This document shows, piece after piece, positions 25,366-33,406 of a stretch of 64,000 nucleotides of DNA. How positions within the stretch are numbered: the stretch's first letter is position 1; every line of letters begins with the position of its first letter. A model generated the notes under the pieces. That model saw only the letters and a program-made list of their open reading frames with translations, was not told where the DNA came from and made no database searches. The position numbers were made by a program, and so were the translations under genes. The DNA comes from Dethiosulfatibacter aminovorans DSM 17477 (GTDB lineage: Bacteria > Bacillota > Clostridia > Tissierellales > Dethiosulfatibacteraceae). The stretch is from the NCBI RefSeq assembly GCF_900142005.1, contig NZ_FQZL01000013.1, forward strand, positions 41,700 through 105,699, read 5' to 3'.

Positions 25366-26556
25366 CTATTTATTATTTGTTTTTTTGAACATCAGCATTA
25401 CAAATACTCCGAGTATGACGGTAGCTATACTTGCGGTAATCCTGAATGATATGGCAAGTCCAAAGCTGTCCCCTATCCTTCCGAATATGGGGAAAAACGA
25501 AATCATGAAGAAGCTGAATGCCATCGAATCGAAGGACAGTATGGTGGCCCTCTGCTGTGACGGTATGAGGCTGTTTAGATAGTTGTTGACCATTATGTAT
25601 ATGATGCTTTCTGTAGCGCTCAAGAATATGAACATGAGCCACATGATGTCCTCTATTGTCATTCCCCAGAAGCAGATTGCAGACAGTATGGACAGAAATA
25701 CAAGGATGTTCTTCAATGAATATCTTTTTTCTATTTTGTATGCCTTTGATGCCGTAATTGCAGATGCAAGGGAACCTGCCGCCAAAATCAATCCTATCTG
25801 AAACTCGGTGTTACCTATAGCCTTCTGATAGTTCTGAAGATAGAAAAACTCAGTGGTGAACATGGTGCTGAAAAGATTCATGAAAATGATCACAAAGGCT
25901 ATGACGGGATTTTCCCTTACTATGCGAAGACTGTTTTTTAGCTGTTTCAGGAATGTAAGGTATGCCGTCTTTTCCCTGTCGGCAAGTCCTATCCTCGGTT
26001 CGGAAAAGGAAAAACTCTGAATAAGAGTTATGACGCCAATGAACAGTGATATCTTGTACACCAGGCTGTAGTCCAATGTGGCAATGTATCCTCCTGCCAG
26101 GAGGGATCCCATGGATGCAAGCTGAAAGAATATTTCAAATCTCCCCTTATATTTGGTGTATTCGCCTTCCTTGTCAAGCTCCTTCAGGCTGTCGTATATA
26201 AGAGCATCTCCCGCTCCTGATTCAAGGTTATAGCTGAGGGCTGAGAATATGAAGCTCAAGGCGAAGAGATAGACGCTGTTTGCCATCAGCATTATGAAGG
26301 TGCTCACTACTGCCAGCAGCCTTCCCATGTATCTTGACACCCTTCTCCCGAAAACATCGGCAACCATTCCTGTAGGTATTTCCATGAGGAATGATGTTAT
26401 GTGGAAAATAGATTCCATGATTCCTATTTGAAAAAGGTTCAGCCCCTTGTACGCAAGGTAAAGCATCCACACCCCATGGGTGAGATGGAAATTCGATAGC
26501 AGTATATATAAAAAGTTTTTGTTCAGATTTTTTTCAAGTTTTTTGTAGTAATTCAT
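25366..26556 (-). CDS. Major facilitator superfamily transporter
   Basis: 396 residues from ATG 26556 (GGAGG, 5-base gap); the longer frame has no ribosome binding site. Twelve membrane helices. The loop 2-3 motif is PTGMVADVFGRRVSRYMGR, the classical MFS GxxxDxxGRR signature. Substrate unknown; the form resembles multidrug or peptide-efflux MFS proteins. It is transcribed toward cyuA and has no functional link that I can see. Confidence 0.9.
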   Translation of the reverse strand: MNYYKKLEKNLNKNFLYILLSNFHLTHGVWMLYLAYKGLNLFQIGIMESIFHITSFLMEIPTGMVADVFGRRVSRYMGRLLAVVSTFIMLMANSVYLFALSFIFSALSYNLESGAGDALIYDSLKELDKEGEYTKYKGRFEIFFQLASMGSLLAGGYIATLDYSLVYKISLFIGVITLIQSFSFSEPRIGLADREKTAYLTFLKQLKNSLRIVRENPVIAFVIIFMNLFSTMFTTEFFYLQNYQKAIGNTEFQIGLILAAGSLASAITASKAYKIEKRYSLKNILVFLSILSAICFWGMTIEDIMWLMFIFLSATESIIYIMVNNYLNSLIPSQQRATILSFDSMAFSFFMISFFPIFGRIGDSFGLAISFRITASIATVILGVFVMLMFKKTNNK

Positions 26557-26665
26557 GATTTCCTCCGTTGTGAAATGAATTTTTGACAGTAGTAGTTTCC
26601 TATAAATATAATTCTCAGTACATCGAGTTCTTCGAATTATCATTAATGTCATATACAAATAAGAA

Positions 26666-26694
26666 AAGCTCGGAAAGCAGAGCCTTCCGAGCTT
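26666..26694 (-). terminator. Terminator after the 42-residue ORF
   Basis: AAGCTCGGAA/TTCCGAGCTT stem, followed on the minus strand by a T-rich run. It lies 25 bases past the small ORF's stop. Confidence 0.75.
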
Positions 26695-26718
26695 GATATC
26701 AATTATTGAATCAGAAAA

Positions 26719-26847
26719 CTATACTTGTTTTAACATATTAAAAATAGACGCACCTATCCTGTTTACAGAATCTGAGCCATGTACGATTCCGGCCGCAGCT
26801 ACGGGTTGTCTATTCAAATATTGTGAAACAACAAGTGTTTTACTCAT
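26719..26847 (-). CDS. Small ORF of 42 residues, unknown
   Basis: The peptide starts MSKTLVVSQYLNRQP, continues with an Ala/Gly-rich centre and ends IGASIFNMLKQV. Not recognised. It has its own transcription unit: a TTGACT/TATCAT promoter (26876-26904), GAGAGG 6 bases before the ATG, and a hairpin terminator 25 bases after the stop. It is weakly amphipathic, with no signal peptide. It could be a peptide gene or a small RNA with a coding part. Confidence 0.6.
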   Translation of the reverse strand: MSKTLVVSQYLNRQPVAAAGIVHGSDSVNRIGASIFNMLKQV

Positions 26848-26875
26848 AGCATTCCTCTCATGAATTTATAGGTTT

Positions 26876-26904
26876 ATGATAACAGATAATGTTTGGCAAG
26901 TCAA
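26876..26904 (-). promoter_or_regulatory. Sigma-A promoter of the 42-residue ORF
   Basis: On the minus strand: TTGACT, a 17-base spacer, TATCAT. Confidence 0.7.
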
Positions 26905-26914
26905 AAAATAATGA

Positions 26915-26952
26915 AAAAAGGTTTAGAGTCGAATTCGACTCTAAACCTTTTT
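26915..26952. terminator. Bidirectional palindromic terminator
   Basis: A perfect palindrome centred on GAATTC, with A5 and T5 flanks and 14-base arms; terminates the sigma-54 activator transcript. Confidence 0.85.
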
Positions 26953-26962
26953 GAATGTCCGG

Positions 26963-28324
26963 TTAATTCTTCACATACTTGCGTATAAGCTTGCTTGCCC
27001 TGGTTTGACTCAATTGAAGGTGTTCTGCCACCTTTCTTGATGTCTTGTACTTTTCATATGCCTTCCTTATGAGATAGCCTTCGTAGGCACTTGTCTTTTC
27101 ATCGAATGAGAAGTCTTCATCATCTTCGTCATGCTGTTCAGCCTGCCCTTCAATGCTGAACATTGATATGGGAAGCTGGTTAAGACCTATGACTACAGTA
27201 TCTGAAGTAAGTACAAGCCTTTCGATGACATGTCGCAGCTCCCTTATGTTGCCTCTCCACTCGTGTCGCAAAAGCACTTCAAGTGCCCTGTCGGATATCT
27301 GTCTGTTGGTATTGTACTTGTCTGAAAATTCAGACAGGAAATGTGATACAAGATGTGGAATGTCTTCCGTACGCTTTCTAAGGGGAGGTATGTACAGCTC
27401 CACTACATTTAGCCTGTAATACAGGTCCTCGCGGAAATGCCCCAGTTCAACAAGACTCTTCAATGACTTGTTTGTAGCGGCTATAATCCTCACATCAACT
27501 TTTACGGGAGTGGTTTCTCCTACGGGAATGAACTCTTTTTCCTGAACCATGTGAAGGATCTTTGCCTGTGCCGAAAGGGGGAGTTCCGATATTTCATCAA
27601 GTAGGAGGGTGCCGCCATCGGCCATTGACACCAGACCTTTCTTGCCGGAGTGGCTTGCTCCTGTGAAGGCCCCCTTGGCGTAACCGAAGAGTTCCGACTC
27701 TATGAGCTCGCTTGGAAGGCTGGCACAGTTTACCGGGATGAATGGCTTGTCCTTTCTCGGACTTGAAAGATGCATATGATTGGCAAGGTGGGTTTTTCCA
27801 ACTCCTGTTTCTCCTGTTATTATACAGGTGGCATCAACCTTGCTTATTTTCGTAGCCAGTGAATATATCTTTTTCATTGCCTTGCTCTTGAAGATATACT
27901 TGTTGGATTGCGTGGATCCTATGGAGAATTCGGAATCGATTTGGTCATTGTACAGATCTATTTCCTTAACATCGTCCCTTACGTTCATTATCACATATTC
28001 TATGTTGTTGTCCTTGTCGAATATTGGAATTGCAATGGTCAGGACTTCCATGCCGTTTGCGAGGGTCTGTCTTGCCCCATAGGCCTTCTTGTCCTCGTAC
28101 ATGGGGGTGAGGAAGCTTGGACCCCACCATTCCTCCCTGGAAAAATCAAGAGAGGTTTTGCCGATCATCTCGTCCTGAGTTGCTCCATAGTGGCGTGCAC
28201 AGGCTTTGTTGACATAGAGCAGCTTGTAGTTGTTGTCCGTAATGTATATTTCATCATACATATTGTCTATAAGATTGAAGAATGTCGGAAAATCGAAACC
28301 GTATATTTTCTTGTCCTCGCCCAT
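26963..28324 (-). CDS. Sigma-54-dependent activator (PAS-AAA+-HTH)
   Basis: 453 residues. An N-terminal PAS domain (about 9-115; YDEIYITDNNYKLLYVNKAC) acts as sensor. The AAA+ domain has Walker A TGETGVGKTH near 167, GAFTGA near 220 and LLLDEISELP. The C-terminal HTH is VAEHLQLSQTRASKLIRKY, of the TyrR/PrpR-like type. The start ATG is preceded by AGAGGTGA. It is divergent from the BKACE operon, with the consensus sigma-54 promoter at 28722 in the shared spacer, so it is the probable ligand-responsive activator of the betaine-type pathway. Confidence 0.93.
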   Translation of the reverse strand: MGEDKKIYGFDFPTFFNLIDNMYDEIYITDNNYKLLYVNKACARHYGATQDEMIGKTSLDFSREEWWGPSFLTPMYEDKKAYGARQTLANGMEVLTIAIPIFDKDNNIEYVIMNVRDDVKEIDLYNDQIDSEFSIGSTQSNKYIFKSKAMKKIYSLATKISKVDATCIITGETGVGKTHLANHMHLSSPRKDKPFIPVNCASLPSELIESELFGYAKGAFTGASHSGKKGLVSMADGGTLLLDEISELPLSAQAKILHMVQEKEFIPVGETTPVKVDVRIIAATNKSLKSLVELGHFREDLYYRLNVVELYIPPLRKRTEDIPHLVSHFLSEFSDKYNTNRQISDRALEVLLRHEWRGNIRELRHVIERLVLTSDTVVIGLNQLPISMFSIEGQAEQHDEDDEDFSFDEKTSAYEGYLIRKAYEKYKTSRKVAEHLQLSQTRASKLIRKYVKN

Positions 28325-28514
28325 CGAATCACCTCTAATGAATTATTATTCCAATACTATTGCCAAGTTTAATAACACAATATTACCTTAAATATATGAT
28401 GAATGCAAATTGAATTTCCGGGTGAAGATATTAGTGAATAATGACGCTTGTGTATTTAATTATTTTTTGTCATTTTCTTGACAAGCGAGTTGAAAACGAT
28501 TTTTGTATTTGCAG

Positions 28515-28597
28515 TTTTGAGTTGGAATCACCTCAAAATTATGGAGTTCAAGATAATGTTTTTTAGGTAATGATGATAGTGTGGAATTTGACTATCA
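28515..28597 (+). promoter_or_regulatory. Two 7-10-7 inverted repeats, candidate enhancer sites
   Basis: TTTTGAG (28515-28521) with CTCAAAA (28532-28538), and TGATAGT (28574-28580) with ACTATCA (28591-28597). Both have exact arms, a 10-base gap and TGGAAT within the gap. They lie about 130-205 bases before the -24 element. Confidence 0.6.
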
Positions 28598-28721
28598 GGG
28601 GAAGTTTGATGTCAATAATCTATAAAAGCTTTGATATCGCTGAATTGAAAGCTTTGATATTCCTCTTTGGCATTGCAGTTTTGGTTGATCTGAATGTCAT
28701 GTTTTATGAAATGATTAGAAA

Positions 28722-28738
28722 TTGGCACGCTAATTGCA
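28722..28738 (+). promoter_or_regulatory. Sigma-54 promoter for the BKACE-BCCT operon
   Basis: TTGGCACGCTAATTGCA, with GG (28724-28725) and GC (28736-28737) correctly phased. Confidence 0.93.
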
Positions 28739-28815
28739 TTTATGATTGACATGGAATTCAATTGAAAAATTTAATGATTGTATAGAATTCACAGATATAT
28801 CAGGAGGACGATTAA

Positions 28816-29739
28816 ATGGAAATGAAGAAGAAGGTGGCGCTTACATGCGCCCTTACAGGATCGGGAGATTCACATCTAAAGCATCCCAATGTACCGAAAT
28901 CTCCGAAGGAAATAGCGGCAGCAGCAGTTGAAGCTACCAAGGCAGGAGCTTCAGTTGTACACATGCATGTCAGGGACCCAAAGACTGGAGATCCTTGCAG
29001 GGAACTGGAACTATATCAGGAGACTGTAAGGCTCATAAGAGATGCCGATGTTGATGTCTGTATAAACATAACAACAGGAATGGGTGGAGACTGGACACCG
29101 GACAAGGAGAACCCGTTGATGCCTGGACCGGGATCAGACATGATAACACCTGCAGAGAGAATGGAGCACATCCTAAGATGCAGACCTGAAATCTGTACAC
29201 TTGACTGCGGAAGCATCAACTGGGGACAGAACCTACTATACATAGCAACCTACGAGCAGCTCAGGGAATCGGCAAAACTGATCCAGGGAACAGGCGTAAC
29301 TCCTGAAATTGAAGCATTCGACCTTGGATTCATGTGGCAGGCAAGCGATCTCTTGAAGGAGGGACTTCTTCCAAAGAACACAATGTTCCAGCTTTGTGTA
29401 GGCATACCTTACGGTGTCAAGTCTACAACATTGGCGGTAGCGGCAATGAGAGACCTGGTTCCAGAAGGACACCACTGGGCAGGATTTGGAATAGGCAGAG
29501 AGGAGTTTCCAATGCTTGCTCTCATGTATCTTATGGGTGGAAATGTAAGGGTTGGACTTGAGGACAACATTTACATTTCAAAGGGTGAATTTGCAACCAA
29601 TGGGCAGCTTGTTGAAAAAGGAAAGTCAATAGTTGAAAGTCTGGGAGGAAGCATCATGACTCCTCAGGAAGCAAGGGATGCATTTGGCCTGATCAAGCAA
29701 AAACCACAATTTAAAGAAGTTTCAATCAATAGACAATAA
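28816..29739 (+). CDS. Beta-keto acid cleavage enzyme (BKACE, DUF849 family)
   Basis: 307 residues. BKACE enzymes cleave a beta-keto acid with acetyl-CoA to give acetoacetate and a CoA-thioester; members act on 3-keto-5-aminohexanoate, dehydrocarnitine and others. Zn-ligand motif VVHMHVRDP sits near residue 50, then INITTGMGG, TLDCGSINWG, IEAFDLGFM and a late GLEDNIYISKG. The neighbours (BCCT carrier, CaiB-type transferases, an NAD(P)-dependent oxidoreductase) favour a dehydrocarnitine-type substrate over the lysine pathway. GGAGG precedes the ATG. Confidence 0.9.
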   Translation: MEMKKKVALTCALTGSGDSHLKHPNVPKSPKEIAAAAVEATKAGASVVHMHVRDPKTGDPCRELELYQETVRLIRDADVDVCINITTGMGGDWTPDKENPLMPGPGSDMITPAERMEHILRCRPEICTLDCGSINWGQNLLYIATYEQLRESAKLIQGTGVTPEIEAFDLGFMWQASDLLKEGLLPKNTMFQLCVGIPYGVKSTTLAVAAMRDLVPEGHHWAGFGIGREEFPMLALMYLMGGNVRVGLEDNIYISKGEFATNGQLVEKGKSIVESLGGSIMTPQEARDAFGLIKQKPQFKEVSINRQ

Positions 29740-29751
29740 GGCGGTTTAATA

Positions 29752-30774
29752 ATGAGAATAGCATTAGTTGGAGCAGGAGCAATGGGGACAATAATCGGCT
29801 CCCTGTTGACAGAAAAAGGATATGATGTCGAACTTGTGGATAGCTACAGGGAACATGTGGAGGCGCTTAACAAAAACGGTGCGAAAATTATCGGAGGAAT
29901 TGAAAAGACAATTCCCGTCAAGGCGGTTTTGCCGGAAGAGGTAAGCGGCCTTTACGATCTGGTCATATCAATAACGAAGCACGGTGGTTTGATTGAGTCT
30001 CTTGAAAACATAAAGCCCTGCACCCATGAGAATACAGTAATACTCACACTTCAGAATGGAATGCCTGAGGAAAAATCAAAGAAGGTGTTCCCAGAAGAAA
30101 ACCTCATGGGGGGAGGAATGGAGTTTTCAGGTACCTTCATTGGTCCTGGAGTGACAAAACTTGCCTCCGATGCAGATACCCTTGGAGTTTCTTTCGGAAG
30201 CTATCTGGGACCTGTTACGGACAAGGTATTGGAAGTGAAGGAAGTGCTGGGAAAAATCGGCCATGTTGAAATCACTGAAAACCTTAAGGGTGTAAGGTGG
30301 ACAAAGCTTTCCGACAATTCCACCTTCAGCGGTTTTCAGACAGCTCTGGGTTGTTCTGTGGGTGAAATACTTGATGATGACATGGCGATGGACTGTATAG
30401 CACACATAGGAATGGAGTGTGCAAGGGTGGTGGAAGCTCAGGGAGTTACACCTGTAGAGCTTTTCGGATTGTTGCCAAGTCCTGAGAGGGTATGCTTCAC
30501 CAATGAATATGAAAAGGAGAAGGTAAAGGCATATTGGAAAGAGGTTTATTCACCGTACAGGGGACAGATTGCCAGCATGCTTCAGGATATCAGAAACGGC
30601 AAGAAGTGTGAAATAAACAACATAAATGGAGAAACAGTAAGGATGGCGGATGAAGCAGGAGTGGAGGTCCCCTTCAACAGGAAAATCGTGGAGGTTGTAA
30701 CGAAGCTCCAGGACAAGGAAATGGACCTTTCAAATGCATGGAGCAACCTTGAAGAATTCAGGAGACTAATTTAG
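29752..30774 (+). CDS. Ketopantoate reductase-like (ApbA/PanE family) dehydrogenase
   Basis: 340 residues. N-terminal NAD(P) site VGAGAMGTIIGSLL; C-terminal domain with KGVRWTKLSDNSTFSG, where the catalytic Lys and Asn of the PanE family are kept. At 340 residues it is longer than PanE (about 300), and no pantothenate genes are near. Between a BKACE and CoA-transferases it more likely oxidises a hydroxy acid such as carnitine to its keto acid. That is inference; true L-carnitine dehydrogenases belong to a different (3-hydroxyacyl-CoA dehydrogenase-like) family. Confidence 0.82.
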   Translation: MRIALVGAGAMGTIIGSLLTEKGYDVELVDSYREHVEALNKNGAKIIGGIEKTIPVKAVLPEEVSGLYDLVISITKHGGLIESLENIKPCTHENTVILTLQNGMPEEKSKKVFPEENLMGGGMEFSGTFIGPGVTKLASDADTLGVSFGSYLGPVTDKVLEVKEVLGKIGHVEITENLKGVRWTKLSDNSTFSGFQTALGCSVGEILDDDMAMDCIAHIGMECARVVEAQGVTPVELFGLLPSPERVCFTNEYEKEKVKAYWKEVYSPYRGQIASMLQDIRNGKKCEINNINGETVRMADEAGVEVPFNRKIVEVVTKLQDKEMDLSNAWSNLEEFRRLI

Positions 30775-30787
30775 TTTAGGAGTAATC

Positions 30788-31996
30788 ATGAAGCCATTAA
30801 GAGGAATAAAAGTCATAGACTTTACCCAGGCCCATGCAGGAAGTCTGGCAACAATGATTCTTGCAGACTATGGGGCCGAGGTGATTAAAATTGAAAGAGC
30901 CGGTGTAGGAGACCTTGCAAGATACTGGGAGCCTATGGTCGGCGAGGACAGTGGGTACTATGCCTTCCTTAACAGGAATAAGAAGAGCATTGCACTGAAT
31001 GCCTTTGAAAAGGAAGGAAAAGAAATAATATACAGACTGATAAAGGATGCCGATGTTGTTTGTGAAAACTTCAAGCTGGGAAGCATGGAAAGGATGGGAT
31101 TAGACTATGAAACCCTGAAAGCAGTCAATCCCGAAATAATATATGCCTCTCTCAACGGATTTGGACAGACAGGTGTAATGAAGGACAAGATCGGTCTTGA
31201 CATACATCTTCAGGCAATGAGCGGCATTATGGACAGGACAGGTTTTCCTGACGGGCCTCCCACAAGGGTGGGAGCGGCCTTCGGGGACCATCTCAGCGGC
31301 ATGTATATGGCTGCCGCTGTCAACCTTGCCATAATTAACAAGATGAAGACAGGCAAGGGTCAGAAGGTTGACATTGCTATTCTTGACAGTCTGTTTTCAG
31401 TTCTTGAGGAAGCTCAGGCAACCTGTGAGTTCAAGGGAAGCTGTGGAAGCAGATCAGGAAATGCATATCCGTCAATGGCGCCCTACGATACATTGAAAAC
31501 CAGGGACGGTTATGTGACTGTGGCAGTTTCCACTGAAAAGCAATGGAGGTCCTTTTGTGAAGTTCTTGAACTGCAAAACCTTTTGAACGATGAGAGATAT
31601 CATACCAATGAATCAAGGGATAAGAACTATTACGAGTATCTTAAGCCGGATCTTGAGAATGCGTTTTCTTCAATGTCGAAATTTGAAATCGAAGATAAAC
31701 TGAACGGAACTGGAGTTTCGGCAAGCGCTGTAAGAACTGTGGGAGAAGCCATGGAAAATGAGCAGATAGCAGAGAGGAAAGTCATCAGGGAAGTTGAGGA
31801 CAAGAAGCTTGGGAAAATCAGATATCCGGGACCTGTAATAAAGCTGTCAAGAACTCCTGGAAGCATTGAAACGGCAGCACCTCTTAGGGGTGAAGATACC
31901 GGATACTATTTGCGCAAGATTGGATACTCCGATGACGATATATCGAGCCTTTCACAGACTGGCATCATTGAGACAACAGAGGAGGTGAAGTTGTGA
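30788..31996 (+). CDS. CaiB/BaiF family (class III) CoA-transferase, first paralogue
   Basis: 402 residues. The N-terminal GIKVIDFTQAHAGSLATMIL and ADYGAEVIKIER are the family start. The catalytic Asp is expected in GDHLSG near residue 170, and the region HLQAMSGIMDRTGFPDGPP precedes it. It moves CoA between acyl-CoA and a free acid, as CaiB does for carnitine/crotonobetaine. The second paralogue overlaps its stop (GTGA), so the two may form a hetero-oligomer. TAGGAG lies before the ATG. Confidence 0.92.
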   Translation: MKPLRGIKVIDFTQAHAGSLATMILADYGAEVIKIERAGVGDLARYWEPMVGEDSGYYAFLNRNKKSIALNAFEKEGKEIIYRLIKDADVVCENFKLGSMERMGLDYETLKAVNPEIIYASLNGFGQTGVMKDKIGLDIHLQAMSGIMDRTGFPDGPPTRVGAAFGDHLSGMYMAAAVNLAIINKMKTGKGQKVDIAILDSLFSVLEEAQATCEFKGSCGSRSGNAYPSMAPYDTLKTRDGYVTVAVSTEKQWRSFCEVLELQNLLNDERYHTNESRDKNYYEYLKPDLENAFSSMSKFEIEDKLNGTGVSASAVRTVGEAMENEQIAERKVIREVEDKKLGKIRYPGPVIKLSRTPGSIETAAPLRGEDTGYYLRKIGYSDDDISSLSQTGIIETTEEVKL

Positions 31997-33180
31997 GCAT
32001 TTTGAATGGAGTAAAGGTAATAGATTTCACCCAGGCTTATCCCGGTCCATTCTGCACACTTCAGCTAGCGGATTTTGGTGCCGAGGTAATAAAGATTGAA
32101 AGAAGGGGAATAGGAGACATAAGCAGATATTGGGAACCCATGGTTGAGGATGAAAGCGGCTATTATGCCGCAATAAACAGAAACAAATACAGTCTTGAAG
32201 TGGACTTCAAATCTGAAAAGGGTTATAAAACCATAATGAAGCTCATAGAGGAAGCTGATATCCTCGTGGAGTCTTCAAAGCCCGGGACGATGGAGAAACT
32301 GGGATTTGGCTATGAGGATGTAATAAAGGTCAATCCTGAAATAATTTATGCATCGGTTTCCGGGTACGGTCAGACTGGTCCAATGAAATCATATCCTGCC
32401 TTTGACAATGTCATTCAGGCAATGAGCGGGATTATGGATATGACTGGATTCCCGGACCTGCCACCTGTAAAGGCGGGACCGGCCATAGCAGATTCCATGG
32501 CAGGGCTGAACACCACAATAGGAATACTCATGGCATATATAGACAAGCTTAACACTGAAAAGGGGCAGCGGATAGACGTTTCAATGCTTGATTCCATGGT
32601 GTCCATACTTGAAAGTCCAATACTTTTCAACTCCATGTTGGGGAAGAAGGTTACCAGATGCGGAAACAACGATGCTGCAACTCTGGTGCCCTACGACGTA
32701 TATGAATGCAGGGACGGATACTTTTCAGTAGGTCTTGCAGGTGAGAAGGGCTGGTACAAGTTCTGCGAAGTTATGGGTAGGACTGAACTAATAGATGACC
32801 CAAGATTTGCAACAAATGCCCTGAGATGTAAAAACTTCCTGGAAATAGATTCCATAATCAGGGGATTCATGATAGATAAGACCAAGGATGAACTTTCTGA
32901 AGCCTTTTCTGCAGACAAGATACCCAGTGCACCTGTCATGTCTGTTGAAGAGATAATGAACCACCAGCAGATAAAAGATAGGGAAATGCTTGTAGAGATT
33001 GATGACAAGACTGTGGGAAGGTACAGGGCTGTTGGAAACCCAATGAAGCTTGAAAGTACACCTGCTGAAATCAGAAGGGGCGCATCAGGGCTAGGGGAGG
33101 ACAATGATTATATTCTAAGAGAACATGGCTTTACGGACAAGGAAATAGATGAACTTAGGAAGTCGGGAGTGATTTCTTAG
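31993..33180 (+). CDS. CaiB/BaiF family (class III) CoA-transferase, second paralogue
   Basis: 395 residues from a GTG with GGAGGTGAAG upstream, overlapping the first paralogue by 4 bases. Its N-terminus is closely similar to the first (shared VIDFTQA, ADxGAEVIKIER, RYWEPMV), which shows tandem duplication. The catalytic Asp position is kept in ADSMAG. Both copies look active, so either subunits of one enzyme or two enzymes of different specificity are possible. Paired paralogous class III transferases are known, for example in succinyl-CoA:malate CoA-transferase. Confidence 0.92.
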   Translation: MSILNGVKVIDFTQAYPGPFCTLQLADFGAEVIKIERRGIGDISRYWEPMVEDESGYYAAINRNKYSLEVDFKSEKGYKTIMKLIEEADILVESSKPGTMEKLGFGYEDVIKVNPEIIYASVSGYGQTGPMKSYPAFDNVIQAMSGIMDMTGFPDLPPVKAGPAIADSMAGLNTTIGILMAYIDKLNTEKGQRIDVSMLDSMVSILESPILFNSMLGKKVTRCGNNDAATLVPYDVYECRDGYFSVGLAGEKGWYKFCEVMGRTELIDDPRFATNALRCKNFLEIDSIIRGFMIDKTKDELSEAFSADKIPSAPVMSVEEIMNHQQIKDREMLVEIDDKTVGRYRAVGNPMKLESTPAEIRRGASGLGEDNDYILREHGFTDKEIDELRKSGVIS

Positions 33181-33406
33181 TTTTATCAATTAATAAATGA
33201 ATCGAATCAACTTATTATTCAATATAAAGACTAGGTGGTGAAAATATGGTAAAATATAGTTGTTGCTATCATGATTCTACATAAGACAATAAGTATTGGC
33301 AGAATGGTTATCAGGAATATTATATGTAATTATGTTTGATCTCTTATTTGGGATACATAGGTTAAATTGATTTTTAAATAAAAAATGATAGTGATGGAGG
33401 ATTTAT
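33181..33406. other. Spacer between CoA-transferases and BCCT gene, with a 12-codon ORF
   Basis: 226 bases. AGGTGG precedes an ATG at 33246 that opens a 12-residue peptide, MVKYSCCYHDST, ending at 33284. It may be a leader peptide or chance. No terminator was seen, so the BCCT gene is probably in the same transcript. Confidence 0.35.

Larger units (their letters stand above)
28325..28815. other. Divergent regulatory region, activator / BKACE operon
   Basis: About 490 bases with no gene. It holds the sigma-54 promoter, two inverted repeats of 7-10-7 form (listed separately), two direct copies of AAAGCTTTGATAT at 28625 and 28648, and an inverted repeat CGCTTGT (28445-28451) / ACAAGCG (28481-28487). 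Confidence 0.7.

Noticed and set aside
29752..30774. True PanE in pantothenate synthesis
   Set aside because: Family features fit, but panB/panC are absent and the gene lies inside a sigma-54-driven catabolic operon.
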